Assembly (NCBI RefSeq): GCF_029873635.1 | Contig: NC_080418.1 | Coordinates: 15,231,562 to 15,295,561, forward strand | Reading direction: 5' to 3' | Length of the DNA stretch: 64,000 nucleotides | Source of the DNA: Malania oleifera | Lineage: Eukaryota > Streptophyta > Magnoliopsida > Santalales > Ximeniaceae | Part shown: piece by piece, positions 22,975-36,150 of the stretch | Layout: each line of letters begins with the position of its first letter | Position numbering within the stretch: the first letter of the stretch is position 1 | Program-made: the position numbers and the translations under genes | The notes under the pieces: generated by a model | Told to the model about the DNA's origin: nothing | The model's input: the letters and a program-made list of their open reading frames with translations, nothing else | The model's database searches: none

Positions 22975-22978
<4 letters not shown>

Positions 22979-24753
22979 TTGTGAGGTTTGATGGGTTCTT
23001 AGCTCTACAGCTTCTTGATGATGGAGGGAGCTGGAGCTCTGTGGCAAAATGCCTGAAGTACTTCAAGAATACATTGAGGAAAGGAGACTTAAGAGGAAGA
23101 AGCAGAACACAAGAAGGAGGATTTATTTATTCTTTTTTTTTTTAATTTGGTAAATTCTTAAGAGAGACGCAAGCAACACTGGGTTCACCCAGAAAATAAA
23201 AAATAAAAAATAAAAATAAAGAAAAGGGAGAAAGAAGACAGAGGGAGGTTTGATGGATGATGCCATGATAGGGACAAGGGAACGACTCAACGACCCATGT
23301 GATTAAGGGTTGGTGGGGGCTTAGGGTTGGCAACAAGAGCATCATTGGTGAGAGGGTTCATAATTGGAGACATTATACGCCAATTCCTCTTTTCTACTTA
23401 TTGATATATTTTAGATATTAAATATGGGATAAATTAATTTTATATTTATTAATATTATATATATAAAGAAAATAGATATACAAAACACATGAGATTCTCT
23501 ATATAATTTTTTGAATAGTTATAGCATTTGTTGGAGGAGTTAATGATGATTAATGACTTTATAATTAATTAAAACCTTTGACAATTTGGTTTCTCGGTTT
23601 GGCTTAAGAATTTAAAACATGTGTACTTTATTTGATTGATTTCTATATTTACATAACACCTCATTTAAGTTTAAAAAAAAAAAAAAATTGTGAGTGAGAT
23701 TGTTGAGTAATTATATAGGCATGCAATCGTTTTAGTCAAGACTAATGCATTTCCATGTCACAATTGATCATAAAATTTTAATTAAATATATGAATGTAGG
23801 AATTTGACACTCATCCACATTTGAGGGCTTGACGGTTTCGTTACTTGTAGGAGGTAAGATTCCATATGTTTCTTTGATGTCATCCATAAGATACAAAATT
23901 TAAAATAATTTTAGTAAAGTCTTATTGGAATATGAAATTCGAAGATTGGATTTGACTTTGTGTAGATATATCTATAAGAAGTTTAGTACAGATTTATACT
24001 AAGTTTAATAATCTCAGAGTTTACATAAACGGAAAAATCAGGTTTATTTTGTATATTTGCTACTTTTAAAAAGATTAATATTGCAGTAGTAGTCGTTTAT
24101 ATTTTGAATGAGTGCATATGAAATAAGCAAAAAGAGACACGTAAGTCAAAGATTGATGATGAATGACACTTACAAAAAATGAGGAGGAAATGACATCGTG
24201 AGTACAGTATTTTTGGAATATTTTATAATAACTCATAATTGATTTGTTTTTTTCATAATTGAGGTATAGATATTTAGTTAAAGCCCTATATGAATGGGCC
24301 TATCTTTGAGTTAGGGCCCACATGAGGAGTCTTTCCTTTATTAAAGTCCAAGCCAATTCATAAATCCAATTAGTCCACAACATTCCACATGCCCAGCTCG
24401 TGACCTAAGGAGACACAATTAACTAAGCCCATTCACCCTCACCAACTCAAGCCCTTAAGCCCATAACCCACTGAAAAAAGAGTGTCTTTAATTTTTTTTT
24501 CGTGCATCCATATAATAGAACCGTGAGCATTGGTGCTGTAACCAGTGCTCGTTAAAATCAAACTAATGATAGACTTATGCTTTTTCTCTGTTTGAACTCC
24601 TGTGATGTTTAAAATAATGCTTTCCAAAATCAGATCATGCTCAGTATACATAATCTGAACCAATGTTCATGATGTTCTTGGATTGGGATAGAACTATAAT
24701 TAGTCTTAGAAAATTTTGGTTGAAGCATTGTTGTGATGGAACTTGAATGATAG
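22975..24753. other. Intergenic region upstream of GXM
   Basis: Should hold the GXM promoter (minus strand, from about 23050 rightward), although no convincing TATA box was picked. The rest is AT-rich with no gene seen. The 24290-24480 stretch contains several GGGCC/AGCCCA words but no reading frame. Confidence 0.5.
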
Positions 24754-25017
24754 TGTTGAGATTATCGGTGTGGAGTCGCCGACAGCCACATCAACCCAGC
24801 CGCTAGCTTGGACGTTGAAGACCGGCGGCCACCTACTCTACAGATAATGTTGACATTTAGCCACTGCCCTTTGAATTCTTTGCTCCCCCTTTTGTATATA
24901 TATACGTGTGTGTGGAGCTGTGTATGTGTGGGTTGTAGTGAGGTGTGTTGCAGAGAGAGCTGTGAGTGGTGTATGTGTTGTGCGCAGAGTGTGTTGTGTG
25001 CAGAGAACAGAGAGTTG

Positions 25018-25066
<49 letters not shown>

Positions 25067-25235
25067 GAGCAGTGTGGCTCCTCTTGTAATCTTTCTCCCA
25101 GTTTATAGTGCAGTGGTGTGTGCTCCCATGGACGTAGGTCAGATTCGACCGAACCACGTAAATCCGGTGTTCCAATGTGGATATGCTTTATCTTTCTTCG
25201 TGTGGGATTGTTGCTTCAGGTTTAATTCCCCAACA
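24754..25235 (+). repeat. 5' LTR of the copia element
   Basis: 482 bp. Contains TATATATATA near 24896-24904 and a (GA)n tract at about 25022-25066. The PBS follows two bases after its end. It has no TCGTCGACGA array. Confidence 0.9.
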
Positions 25236-28008
25236 ATTGGTATCAGAGCTTGGTTGGAGTAGAATCGCCAGATCAGGGAAATATTCCCGGATTTTGAGCC
25301 TCTATCCAGCAGCTCAAAATTTAATTTGGAGACCACCATCGAACTCCTCTCGTCGAGACGAAGCAAACGGTGTCAACCAGAGCGCCAAACGACTTCAGAT
25401 AACCCCGCACGGGCCTACACGTGCTGCCAACGTCCAGGGGACATTTCCACGCGCCGACGAGGAATCGGCAGCTTCCCATACGCGCGACCACGCGCCGGAG
25501 AACAGATGAAGGTTGAAGACGAGTGACGTCAGTGCCACATCACACGTCCACGTCAGCCAGGACCCACGCCCCATCAGCACGCCACGTCAGCGCCCAGCAA
25601 GCCGCCACGTGGCTCCGAGTAAGCGCCTAGTCAGCAACCGCGGCAGCGCCACGTCATCGACCGAGTCAATCGCCTCGTCAGCTGGGCACCACGCCACGTC
25701 ATCAGTGGGTCCCACAGTAGGCCCCACAGTGTCACGTCAGCAGACGGTTTCGTTAACAACGTCACTAATGTCGTCAAAGAATATTTCGTCCGTGAGAGGA
25801 ATATTCCGTTAAGTTGTCCAGAGTTGACCAGATTTGACCAAAAGTTTGACCAGGCTTTTCGAAGCCATTTCGGATCTGTTTTTCGAGCGACTTAAGTCAT
25901 TTCTAGGGTTTTTGGCCGTTCCGGATCCAACCGTGCTGTCCGTTTGAGCTAATTCTGTCTTTAGATCAGTAAATCGAGATGTCAAACAAAAAGAGCTCTC
26001 GGATCGAGATGTTTGATGGCACGAACTTCGATTCTAGAAAATGCAAATAGAGGACTATTTGTTTGGTAAGGAGTTGCACTTACCACTGATGGAGAAGTCA
26101 AAGTCCATGAAGCAGGGCGAGTGGGAGTTGTTTGACCGAAAAGCTCTCGGAGCTATCAGGATGACGTTGGCAAAGTTTGTTGCCTTCAACATCAAGCACT
26201 TGACAACCACCAAGTCCCTTATGGATGCACTATCTAACATGTACGAGCAGCCTTCAGCCGCAAACAAGGTACATCTCATGAAAAGACTGTTTACAATAAG
26301 CATGTCTGCAGGTGAGAGTTTCAGCAGACATTTGAATAACTTCAATGAGTTGTCTTATCAACTCGCCTCAGTTGGGATAACGTTTGATAATGAGATTCGG
26401 ACCCTATTGATTCTCAGTCAATTGCATGAAAGTTGGAATGGTGTCATTACTGCCATCAGTAGCTCCGTAGGAAAATCGAAGCTTGTATACGATGAAGTCG
26501 TCAGCATGATTTTGACAGAGAAAATAAAAATGCAGTCAAACCATGGATCCACTTCGAGTTCAGCCTTAAACATGGAGAGTCGAGGTAGAGGAAACATGCA
26601 TGGACGATCAAACAACCGAGGCAGATCTGGACCCAGACGATCTAAATCCAGAAATCCCAAAGGTACTCAAGACACAGGTTCCCAGAGCACAAAAGTTATT
26701 GCGTGCTGGAACTGTGGAAAGACTGGTCATTACAAGAACCAGTGCAAGAGTCAGAAGAAAGAATTTGATACGACGGCAAAGACAAAAGCAAATATTGCTT
26801 CCGAGAATGATGAGATGTTGATCTGCTCTTTTGAAAGCAAGCATAAGTCTTGGGTCTTAGACTCCGGAGCCTCATTTCATGCCACTTGCTGCAGAGATTG
26901 CCTAGAGGAGTACATACCAGGTGATTTCGATAAGGTGTACCTTGGCAACGATCAACCTTGCGACGTAATCGGTAAGGGAGTTGTGAAGATCAATATAAAC
27001 AAGTCAGTGTGGAAGCTGAAGGATGTCAGACATATTCCAGACCTGAGAAAGAATTTGATCTCAGTTGGTCAACTGGCAGATGAGGGATACACAACGAAAT
27101 TCATTGGCGATGAATGGAAAGTTTCAAAGGGTGTACTTACGATTGCGCGAGTTAAGAAAAGCGGAACACCTTTTCTAACCTCCAATGTCTTCATGTCTAT
27201 TTCAGTTGCTGCAAGAAATGACGACAGTAACATCTGGCACCAACGACTTGATCACATGAGTAAGAAGGAACTCAGGGTGATGCACTCAAAGGGAAAATTG
27301 AGTGGTCTACAGTCAATGTAGATTGACGTGTGTGAGCATTGTATAGTCGGGAAACAGAAGAGAGTCAGTTTCCAGATAAACACCTGTGCCCCAAAGAAGT
27401 GTATCAGGACACAACAGCAGAATGCCGAATATCCTTAGGCGGAGGAACCAGTGGAGCAGATCGTCGCACCACTGTCTCCTACTCTAACTCCAGAGCTTAG
27501 GAGATTTACTCGGCCTCATGTACCAGACAAAAGGTATATAGATTACTTACTTCTTACAGATGGAGGAGAGCCCAAATGCTGTGATGAAACATGTCAGGTG
27601 GCAAATACAAGCAAGTAGGAGCTTGCAATGAAGGATGAGATGAAGTCCCTCACCTCCAACAGAACATGGGAACTAGTTGAGTTGCCCAAAGGTAAGAAGG
27701 TCTTTCACAACAAGTGGGTGTACAGAATCAAAAAGAAGCATGACGGCTCCAGAAGGTACAAGCCTCGGTTGGTAGTCAAAGGCTTCGAACAGAAGGAAGA
27801 GATTGACTACACCGACATCTTTGCACCAGTTGTGAAGTTGACAACCATCAGATTAGTCCGCAAAAATCTAGCAGACAGGAAGGTGGTGATGAGAGAGAAG
27901 CTGAAGTTGTGCTCAACTTCAGTTGGTCTTCATGCTTGAAGACAGATATGAGCACATCATTTGCCTATACACTAGTTGAGATGTTGTCTCCGTCTCAAAG
28001 TGGGAGAT

Positions 28009-28474
28009 TGTTGAGATTATTGGTGTGGAGTCGCCAACAGCTGCACTAGCTCAACCGCTAGCTTGGACGTTGAAGGCGGCCACATACTTTGCAGACAATG
28101 CTGACATTTAGCCACCGCCCTTTGAATTCTTTGCTCCCTCTTGTGTGTATATATACATGTGTGTGGAGCTGTGTATGTGTGGGTTGTAGTGAGGTGTGTT
28201 GCAGAGAGAGCTGTGAGTGGTGTATGTGTTGTGTGCAGAGTGTGTTGTGTGCAGAGAGCAGAGAGTTGTGATGAGAGAGAGAGAGAGAGAGAGAGAGTGA
28301 GAGTTGAGCAGTGTGGCTCCTCTTGTAATTTTTCTCCCAGTTTATAGTGTAGTGGTGTGTGCTCCTGTGGACGTAGGTCAGATTCGAACGAACCACGTAA
28401 ATCCGGTATTCCAGTGTGGATATGCTTTATTTTTCTTCGTGTGGGATTGTTGCTCCAGGTTTAATTCCTCAACA
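28009..28474 (+). repeat. 3' LTR of the copia element
   Basis: 466 bp, collinear with the 5' LTR, with a shorter GA tract at about 28273-28297. Followed by the GATAG duplication. Confidence 0.9.
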
Positions 28475-28982
28475 GATAGTGTGTGCATCATCGAATTCAA
28501 AAACATCCTTATGCATAGATGAGTGAGTTCTTTGGGTATTGGATTATCTAGCTCGTGAAAATAGAATAGAAAGTCCTTGCACATGACTACCCCAAACCAA
28601 ATCCCCAAGAAATCCAAATCAAATCATAGAAAATTGAATCTCAGGGGATCAAAATCAAAATCATGTATCCACACTTTAATGCATCATCCTTCTTGGTCTA
28701 GAGAAGATTAGATCAATATGCACTACCTTTGATGATAATACATAATTATAAAAGCATTTCATCTCATGGAGACTCTGCCACCAAAAGGGGAAAAAGAAAA
28801 CTTAATTGGGCATTGTTTAATTATTTTACTATTGCCAATATAAATAAAGTTGGTTTTCAACTTTGACAAAGGCATCAGAGTACTAAACAAAAAAAAAGGC
28901 ATCAGAGTTCTTTCTTGGAGTATAATATTCTAAATCATACGATCATATCTAATTTATTTATCTTTATAGGTGTTCAATTTAG
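28475..28982. other. Short spacer without recognised features
   Basis: AT-rich, no reading frame of note. It continues the unoccupied target sequence from before the copia insertion. Confidence 0.4.
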
Positions 28983-29480
28983 GAGCAACCTAATTGAGTT
29001 TTAATCCTGTCCAGCATTCACGGATGAAGCATATTCAGATTGACTTACATTTTGTTCGTGATATTGTGCAAAAGGGTACCCTAAATGTTCTTCATGTTAA
29101 TACTCAAGATCAACTCGCTGATCTCTTAACACAACTTTTGTCAAGGCCACGTACAAAAATTCTCAGAAACAAGATTGGGGTAGCTGATGGCACCTCCATC
29201 TTGTGGGGGCGTATAAACAACGATTCATCAAATTTCGGTGAAGATCAAACAAGTAGCAAATCAAGCAACAATCATAGGTCAATAGCAAGCAAATCAAAGA
29301 TTGAATATTGAATTTTGAATTTTGATTCTGTTTTTAAAAGTTGTAATTGATCGAATTCTTAACCTTATTTTTAGCATTTACTTGTATAACTAGCTTGTAA
29401 ATCCTGTATATATTCTACACGAAACTATGTAGTTTTTGTATGCGTGTGTATGTGCGTGCGTGCTGCAATACAATTGTTCT
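28983..29480 (+). mobile_element. Ty1/copia fragment: RNase H end and start of 3' LTR
   Basis: The frame NPVQHSRMKHIQIDLHFVRD...DQLADLLTQ is the C-terminal copia RNase H block, followed by ADGTSILWGRI at the end of pol. Downstream, a GGGGGCGTATAAACAA stretch with GTAAATCCTGTATATATTC resembles a copia LTR. It lies about 400 bp upstream of HSC70 copy 2. Old remnant of a different copia family from the element at 24754. Confidence 0.8.
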
Positions 29481-29651
29481 TCTTTGAAAACAAATACCCA
29501 GTGCATATTTACTTTTTTATCACAATTATGATCTTCATTTTCTAACAAAACAATAATTATAAGATCTTTTTTTTCTTTTTGCTAAATCAAGGGAGGGGGA
29601 AAGTGGTGTCGATGTACATGATTCTAATTTCTAAGCCTCCAATTTATGACA

Positions 29652-29795
29652 TGGGCCTGCTGGTAACTTGGATAGATCCAAACCCGTCTGGCCCATGGGT
29701 CGTGACAGGCGGACCTAACCCGATTAATTCCGCTGCCCGCGCGGAGCATGTGATGAGGAATATTCTGGAACCCTAACTCTTCTCACTATAAATAT
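29652..29795 (+). promoter_or_regulatory. Promoter of HSC70 copy 2: site-II boxes, heat-shock element, TATA
   Basis: TGGGCC at 29652-29657 and GGCCCA near 29690 are site-II-type boxes. GAA-TA-TTC-TG-GAA at 29758-29770 is a perfect three-unit heat-shock element. TATAAATA starts at 29787, the same 17-base step as in copy 1. The start codon is 100 bases after the TATA start. Confidence 0.8.
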
Positions 29796-29886
29796 TCTCT
29801 TTCTCTGCTTGCAGCCGTTCTCACTTCGATCTCGCTCCAGCTCGAGCCCTTAAACTTGCTGAATCTTTTCGGAGCGAGAACGAAGA

Positions 29887-32800
29887 ATGGCCGGTAAAGG
29901 TGAAGGTCCGGCGATCGGAATAGATCTGGGCACTACCTACTCATGTGTTGGAGTTTGGCAGCACGATCGTGTTGAGATCATAGCCAATGATCAAGGCAAC
30001 AGGACTACGCCTTCCTATGTCGGCTTCACCGATACGGAGCGTTTGATCGGTGATGCTGCTAAGAATCAGGTTGCTATGAACCCTACCAACACTGTATTCG
30101 GTAAGTTATCGTCATTTTCATCTTCCTCTTGTGTCCTAGTTGTGAATCTTCTTTGTTACATGATCTCGTACACTGTAGTCGAAATTTTTATTTTTTTATC
30201 CTTTTATTTTGTTAGCATTGAGTTTATTTAACTTCTTTAGTCCAGTGTGATCTGTTCTTAACGGGAATGCAATTATTTGTTCAATGTATTTAGGTGTGTG
30301 TGCTATTGTTGTTGTCTTCACTTGAGGCTTGAGGTCATTGTACTTGTTTGCTTTTTAAGAATGAGTTGTTTGCATTATTTCAGCAAGCCTGGAACTGACC
30401 CATGATATTTGTGCCGGTATGTGCACTGTTGTTTTAGCTCTCACGTGAGAGTCAAAGTTGATTTGAAACTATTAATTCGTTCGAGGTTTACTTCAATTAC
30501 TGAACGTAATTTGAGCTTTTATTTTCGGGAGAGCCTTTCTGCCCTTCTTTCCCTAATATGGAATGAAACTGCTAAGCATGCCTTTGGGCCTGGACCACAT
30601 AATCTCTTTAACCTTCAGAGTCAGATGCATGCTTGTTTTTGCTGTTAATCTTGTCCGATCTACTCGGTTTTGGAACCAAAAGGGCCTTGAAGTCATATTG
30701 TGTTAACTCTGCCGTTAGGAGTGAGATTCCATGTCCACTGCACATTATATATGAATTGACACAAGAAATAGATGAATGAACAGTCTTGTTAGCATTGAGA
30801 CCTTTGTGCGGAAGGTTAGGTGTGAAAGCATCCAAATTTGGAACTCAGATTGGAAACGAGTGGTATCATCCCAATGGGAAAGGGAATTGGTCACTACCCC
30901 TCATGGCTTTGTGTCATGGACCGACTATTTTCATACCGTTGTGAAATGTGAAATGGTCGTGCGGTGCTAGCTAGAGCACTCTTGTTTAACTAGTCAGTCC
31001 TATCGTTTAGTAACATTCATTTACAAAACATTTTCATTAGCATTCAATCAAATAGCAGCGGAAACATAAGCAATCATGAAAGCATTGGCAAATAAACAGT
31101 AAACATTGAATCTACGCAATTCTATCGTGTGTTTAGCGAGGGAGGCAAGTAGGCTAAACACGTTGACAATAGCTAGTGAGTTTTAAAATGACGGATGAAC
31201 ACTTATCCTCCCCTAAAAAGGTTTTTATGTAATTATCATTCTAGTGCTAGGAACCATCAAGTTTAGTTCGTGACACTTTGGGTCCTTTATGCAGAAATTG
31301 GAATTATGAAAATGTATGAAGTATTTCTTTTTTAAAATGGTATTATCAGGGCAATATTGCCACTATGAAGCGTTAAAACCCATACCACCTCTGCCTCCCT
31401 TAGTTTTTTTAACCCCGAGTGTCAGGATTGGCAATCAAGGTTTGGCAATGCTCCTCACTAGGAGCAATTCCTATTTCAGTTGCATTGCTTTTGATTGGTT
31501 GCTGCACAAGCCAATGTTTAGATTGTTACAACAGTTTGTAAAAGGTGAATCACTAGAAAAAAACATGGTTGAAGGTGTGTAAAGGTGCTTTTCTTTTATT
31601 TATGGCTGCAAATGGTGTAAATAGGTTTAAGTGAATCTACTCTATTTGACCAAGTTCATTATACAAGTGAACATTGACTATTTCAAAGCAATTAGCAATG
31701 TGGCGAACAAAATTTTGGATTGTCTCCCGAAAGCTTTTAAGAAAAAATTTTATTTGTGGTTTTTTCTTTTTGTTTTTGTTTTTGTTTGTAAGGATATTGT
31801 GCGTTCTGTGATACTCAGTTCATTTATGTGGTTCTGGACTTAATTAATGTACCTTCAATTAAGCTATACTCTTCTATTTTCCCCCATACTATGCATTAAT
31901 ATTTTCTTAAAATCAAGGCAATCACTTCCGGTAATTGTTACACACTTATATGCTAGAATGATTTCTATTTAAACATTGTGAATACACATGGAAAATCCAC
32001 ACAAAGTTGGATTGTCATACACAGTTCATTTGCATTTCTGAGATAACTTTTATGTTTTAAGTAAACAAAATTTAGTCTGGTTGTTGGATGGTGTTGAAGT
32101 TGACAATCCCCATATTATGTGGATATGAGCTTATCAAGTGAAATGTGCATATTTTACTTCAACAATTTAATAAAATGGTTTTTAAATTTTTTGTATATGT
32201 TTTTCTGCACATTGCCAGATGCAAAGCGCTTGATCGGTAGGAGATTCAGTGATGCCCCAGTTCAGAGTGACATAAAATTGTGGCCTTTCAAAGTCATTGC
32301 TGGTCCTGGGGACAAGCCAATGATTGTGGTCAACTACAAGGGCGAAGAGAAGCAGTTTGCGGCTGAGGAAATCTCATCCATGGTTCTCATAAAGATGCGT
32401 GAGATTGCAGAGGCCTACCTTGGTTCAACTGTGAAGAATGCTGTTGTCACTGTTCCTGCATATTTCAATGACTCGCAGCGGCAGGCTACTAAGGATGCTG
32501 GTGTCATTGCTGGTCTCAATGTCATGCGTATTATTAATGAGCCAACCGCCGCTGCTATTGCCTATGGTCTTGACAAGAAAGCTACCAGTGTTGGTGAGAA
32601 GAATGTGCTCATCTTTGATCTTGGTGGTGGCACTTTTGATGTCTCCCTCCTCACTATTGAAGAGGGTATTTTTGAAGTGAAAGCAACAGCTGGAGACACC
32701 CATCTGGGAGGAGAAGATTTTGACAATAGAATGGTGAATCATTTTGTTCAAGAGTTCAAGAGAAAGAACAAGAAGGACATCAGCAATAACCCTAGATCAT

Positions 32801-33945
32801 TGAGGAGACTGAGGACCTCGTGTGAGAGGGCAAAGAGGACTCTTTCCTCCACTGCTCAGACCACTATTGAGATTGACTCTTTGTTTGAGGGTATTGACTT
32901 CTACTCAACAATTACCCGTGCCAGATTTGAGGAGCTCAACATGGATCTCTTCAGAAAGTGCATGGAGCCTGTGGAGAAATGCTTGAGAGATGCTAAAATG
33001 GACAAGAGCAGTGTCCATGATGTTGTTCTTGTTGGTGGCTCTACTAGGATCCCCAAGGTGCAGCAGCTGTTGCAGGACTTCTTTAACGGGAAGGAGCTTT
33101 GCAAGAGCATAAATCCTGATGAAGCAGTTGCCTATGGTGCTGCTGTTCAAGCTGCTATTTTGAGTGGCGAGGGCAATGAGAAGGTTCAGGACCTCCTGTT
33201 GTTGGATGTCACCCCTCTCTCCCTTGGTTTGGAAACTGCTGGAGGAGTCATGACTGTGTTGATCCCGAGGAACACCACCATCCCAACAAAGAAGGAACAG
33301 GTGTTCTCTACCTACTCAGATAACCAACCTGGTGTGTTGATTCAGGTGTATGAAGGCGAGAGAACCAGAACTAGAGATAATAACTTGCTGGGTAAATTTG
33401 AGCTCTCGGGCATTCCTCCTGCCCCCAGGGGTGTTCCTCAGATCACTGTTTGTTTTGACATCGATGCAAATGGTATATTGAATGTCTCTGCTGAGGACAA
33501 AACAACTGGGCAGAAAAACAAGATTACGATCACCAATGACAAGGGCAGGCTGTCAAAAGAGGAAATTGAGAAGATGGTCCAAGAAGCAGAGAAGTACAAG
33601 TCTGAGGATGAGGAACATAAGAAGAAGGTGGAAGCTAAGAATGCCCTTGAGAACTACTCGTACAACATGAGGAACACCATAAAGGACGAGAAGATTGGCG
33701 ACAAGCTGAACCCTGCAGACAAGAAAAAGATTGAAGATGCAATTGAACAAGCCATTCAGTGGCTTGACAGCAACCAACTGGCAGAAGCAGATGAGTTTGA
33801 GGATAAGATGAAGGAGCTTGAGAGCATTTGCAACCCCATCATTGCTAAGATGTACCAAGGTGCAGGTGCTGATATGGGTGGCTCTATGGATGAGGATGCT
33901 CCTGCCAGCGGTGGTCCTGGCCCCAAGATTGAGGAGGTCGACTAA
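29887..33945 (+). CDS. HSC70: Cytosolic heat shock cognate 70 kDa protein, copy 2
   Basis: Second cytosolic HSP70 chaperone, paralogue of the gene at 17789. Coding exons are 29887-30100 and 32219-33945, with donor G|GTAAGT and acceptor GCCAG|AT, again splitting Asp72, and the product is 646 residues. The three ATPase signatures, the DLLLLDVTP linker and the terminal GPKIEEVD are all present. It differs from copy 1 at scattered conservative sites (for example [21 protein letters not shown] against [21 protein letters not shown]) and in the glycine-rich tail ([16 protein letters not shown]). Synonymous sites differ often, so the duplication is not recent. The intron is 2.1 kb against 1.5 kb in copy 1 and seems to hold repeat DNA. 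The promoter heat-shock element argues for heat-responsive expression. Confidence 0.97.
30780..31260 (+). repeat. Probable LTR-element fragment in the HSC70 copy 2 intron
   Basis: The segment around 30900-31260 (TGTGTCATGGACCGAC, GTGAAATGGTCGTGCGG, CACTCTTGTTTAACTAGTC, AGCAGCGGAAACATAAGC) has the look of plant LTR-element or leader sequence and differs from the T-rich intron around it. No ends or duplication were located. The assignment rests on recollection of similar plant repeats. Confidence 0.35.
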
Positions 33946-36150
33946 ATCTATTCATGTAGGCTAGTTTCATATTTTTATTTCGACTGGTGTGTTAGATAGC
34001 TAGCTTTATCGGCACTGTGATTTGAATTATTTTCATGGCTAGGAAGGACACCGTGGATTCCAAGTTTTGCTGCTTTTAAGTGCTCATTTCCCATTTTGGG
34101 TTATCTCATGTATGAGACAATTGAATTAGAAGTATTGGTGCTTCCATCTCCTGTGTGTGTTTTGCTTCATGCTTAGTCACCCCCCATCCTATTCTATACA
34201 CCGTAGAAATTATGTTGTTTGCCCAACTATATTGAAATCTTTCAGGCAGTCTGAGGGAACTACAAGTTGCAAATCCTCTGGGCGCCTCAAGGTACTCGGG
34301 AACTTAAAGATTTATATTTTGTTTGAATGTGTGAATGGAATGAAATAGAATAGAAATGACTTCATAATTTTATATTTTGTAATATAAATTTTATTCCATT
34401 ATTCTCTTGTTTAATTCCATTTAGACATACGAAAATATGCCTAAGTATCAAACAAGGTAGAAGCTAAGGTAGCTTTTTAAAATATTAAATGAAAGTAAAT
34501 GCAATGAAAAATAATCAGGTAGACATGCCAAAGTGGATTGAACTATTTGTGGTGGATTATTGAATAAACAAATTATAATTTATACATGTTCAATTTGAAT
34601 TGTAGTTTGACAAATAATTTGTGATATTTTGGGGGGTAACCCATCATTCTTGAGAATGTTTTCTTTAATCTGATTTGGTGATTTACTTATTTCTTGATGT
34701 TGATAGTCTTAAGACATAATTCTAGACAAGATGACACCAAACGGGAACACCAGTTGCACCAACACAGAACAAAACAACATTACAAACACAACCAACTACG
34801 ACTAGGCAGAGAAACATAAAAGCAGGTGTGCTGTCTACAGAAAGTTCATCCAAGTCAATAACTTGTTTGTTGACCATGGCTGGTTGCCCTCCATTCCAAA
34901 CCATACACGACTTATAATGCCTTTGGTCTAATTACTTGATATGTAAAAAATGAATAATATTAATCCTTATAATTTTATTTTGAACAATAGGCGTTGACAT
35001 TTTTTGAGATTTGATAAAAAGACATTAACTTCTAATTAAAAAATTTGTAGAACCTCCCCCCCTTGAGATTTCAAGAATGATAAAAACCTTTCTTAAAATT
35101 TAACAAAATGACACAAATCTCCTTTTATATCTTGCCAAAAAGACAATTTTTTAAAAAAAATATTTGTATTTTTTTGATAAACCTTAAAAGAGGTCTTATG
35201 TTATTTTCAAAACTTTGGGAGAAATCAATGAAAAATTTTAAGATCTTAGGGAAAGGTCCCTATTTTTTTAACAAACCGGGAAAGTGAGAGCCTTTACCCG
35301 ATATAATTTTTCATTTCCACTCCATTCTTGCTCACTAAATATTAAGTAAATTTTTGAAAATGAAAATGTAGGGAGGAATATAAATGGAACCAAATGTTTG
35401 AGACAACCCACATACAATAACTCCCATAAATTTTCACCAGTGAAATAGCAATACAAATGAGAAAAATGAATCTTCATATTGAGTCTTGTGAATTTTTACT
35501 CAAATTCAAGCCTAAAGCCCGAACACAGATTCTCAAAACACAACTTATGCCCTAATGATTTTAATTTTAACATAAATGATCCAAGCACAACAAATGGAAT
35601 TAAACAGTTTTCACTCTTCGAATGAGAATGGCTAAGATTCCTAATCCAATTTCTATTCCGCCGTCCCCAGTGAGGCCTACCCACCAAATGGCATGTTCAC
35701 ATAGTGGCTGTGCTGGGTTTGCAGTATGTCAAAACTCAAAACTCCTCTAATACATGCCAAGGGCCATGAGAACTCTTTTTGGCTTATCCAAACAAATGTG
35801 CTCTACTTCAAACTCTGCTCTAATTACCGAAACCCACCACAAAGACCCTTGACCCGTATTGAACAAGATGCCTCAAGACATTGGTGCTCTACTTTCAATC
35901 ATTTAAGGCAGAGCACAATCGACTTCAGGGATCATTGAAAATAGCTCACAGCTACACTAATTTTGTTTGAATAATTATTTATGCCTGATCACATCAGGTC
36001 CTCAAATATAAATGAGAAAAATGAATAGTGAAATGGAGCATAAGTTCATTGCACAACCCACAACACTTCCCGCTTCCGCACAGCATGTGCAGGTGAATCG
36101 CATCATGCACTCGAATACAAGTCAAGAAGCACTTCATTGAAAAGACCCAG
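33946..36150. other. Intergenic region between HSC70 copy 2 and the CX9C gene
   Basis: Holds both 3' UTRs (the genes converge). AT-rich. Around 34985-35280 there are repeated phrases (GAGATTT..., ATAAAAAGAC/ATAAAAACC) suggesting a decayed MITE. No gene recognised. Confidence 0.5.

Larger units (their letters stand above)
24754..28474 (+). mobile_element. Ty1/copia element with two LTRs and perfect target duplication
   Basis: 5' LTR 24754-25235 and 3' LTR 28009-28474, both starting TGTTGAGATTAT and ending CAACA, are flanked by GATAG at 24749-24753 and 28475-28479. A primer-binding site TTGGTATCAGAGC follows the 5' LTR at 25237, and a GTGGGAGAT purine tract precedes the 3' LTR. Parts: gag (about 26041-26700) with a CCHC zinc knuckle (CWNCGKTGHYKNQC), protease (WVLDSGASFHAT), pre-integrase region (to about 27320) and a reverse-transcriptase piece (about 27628-27860). 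The internal region is shorter than in autonomous copia elements, so it is a broken copy with several breaks. The LTRs differ by roughly 6-7% by eye, suggesting an age of a few million years. Confidence 0.92.

Noticed and set aside
22125-23047. Several long frames on both strands overlapping GXM
   Set aside because: Proline/arginine-rich shadows of the GC-rich GXM coding sequence. Only the 298-residue minus-strand frame matches a family.
34722-34904. 60-residue minus-strand open frame with a hydrophobic segment
   Set aside because: No recognised domain, no promoter or splice context, AT-rich intergenic surroundings.
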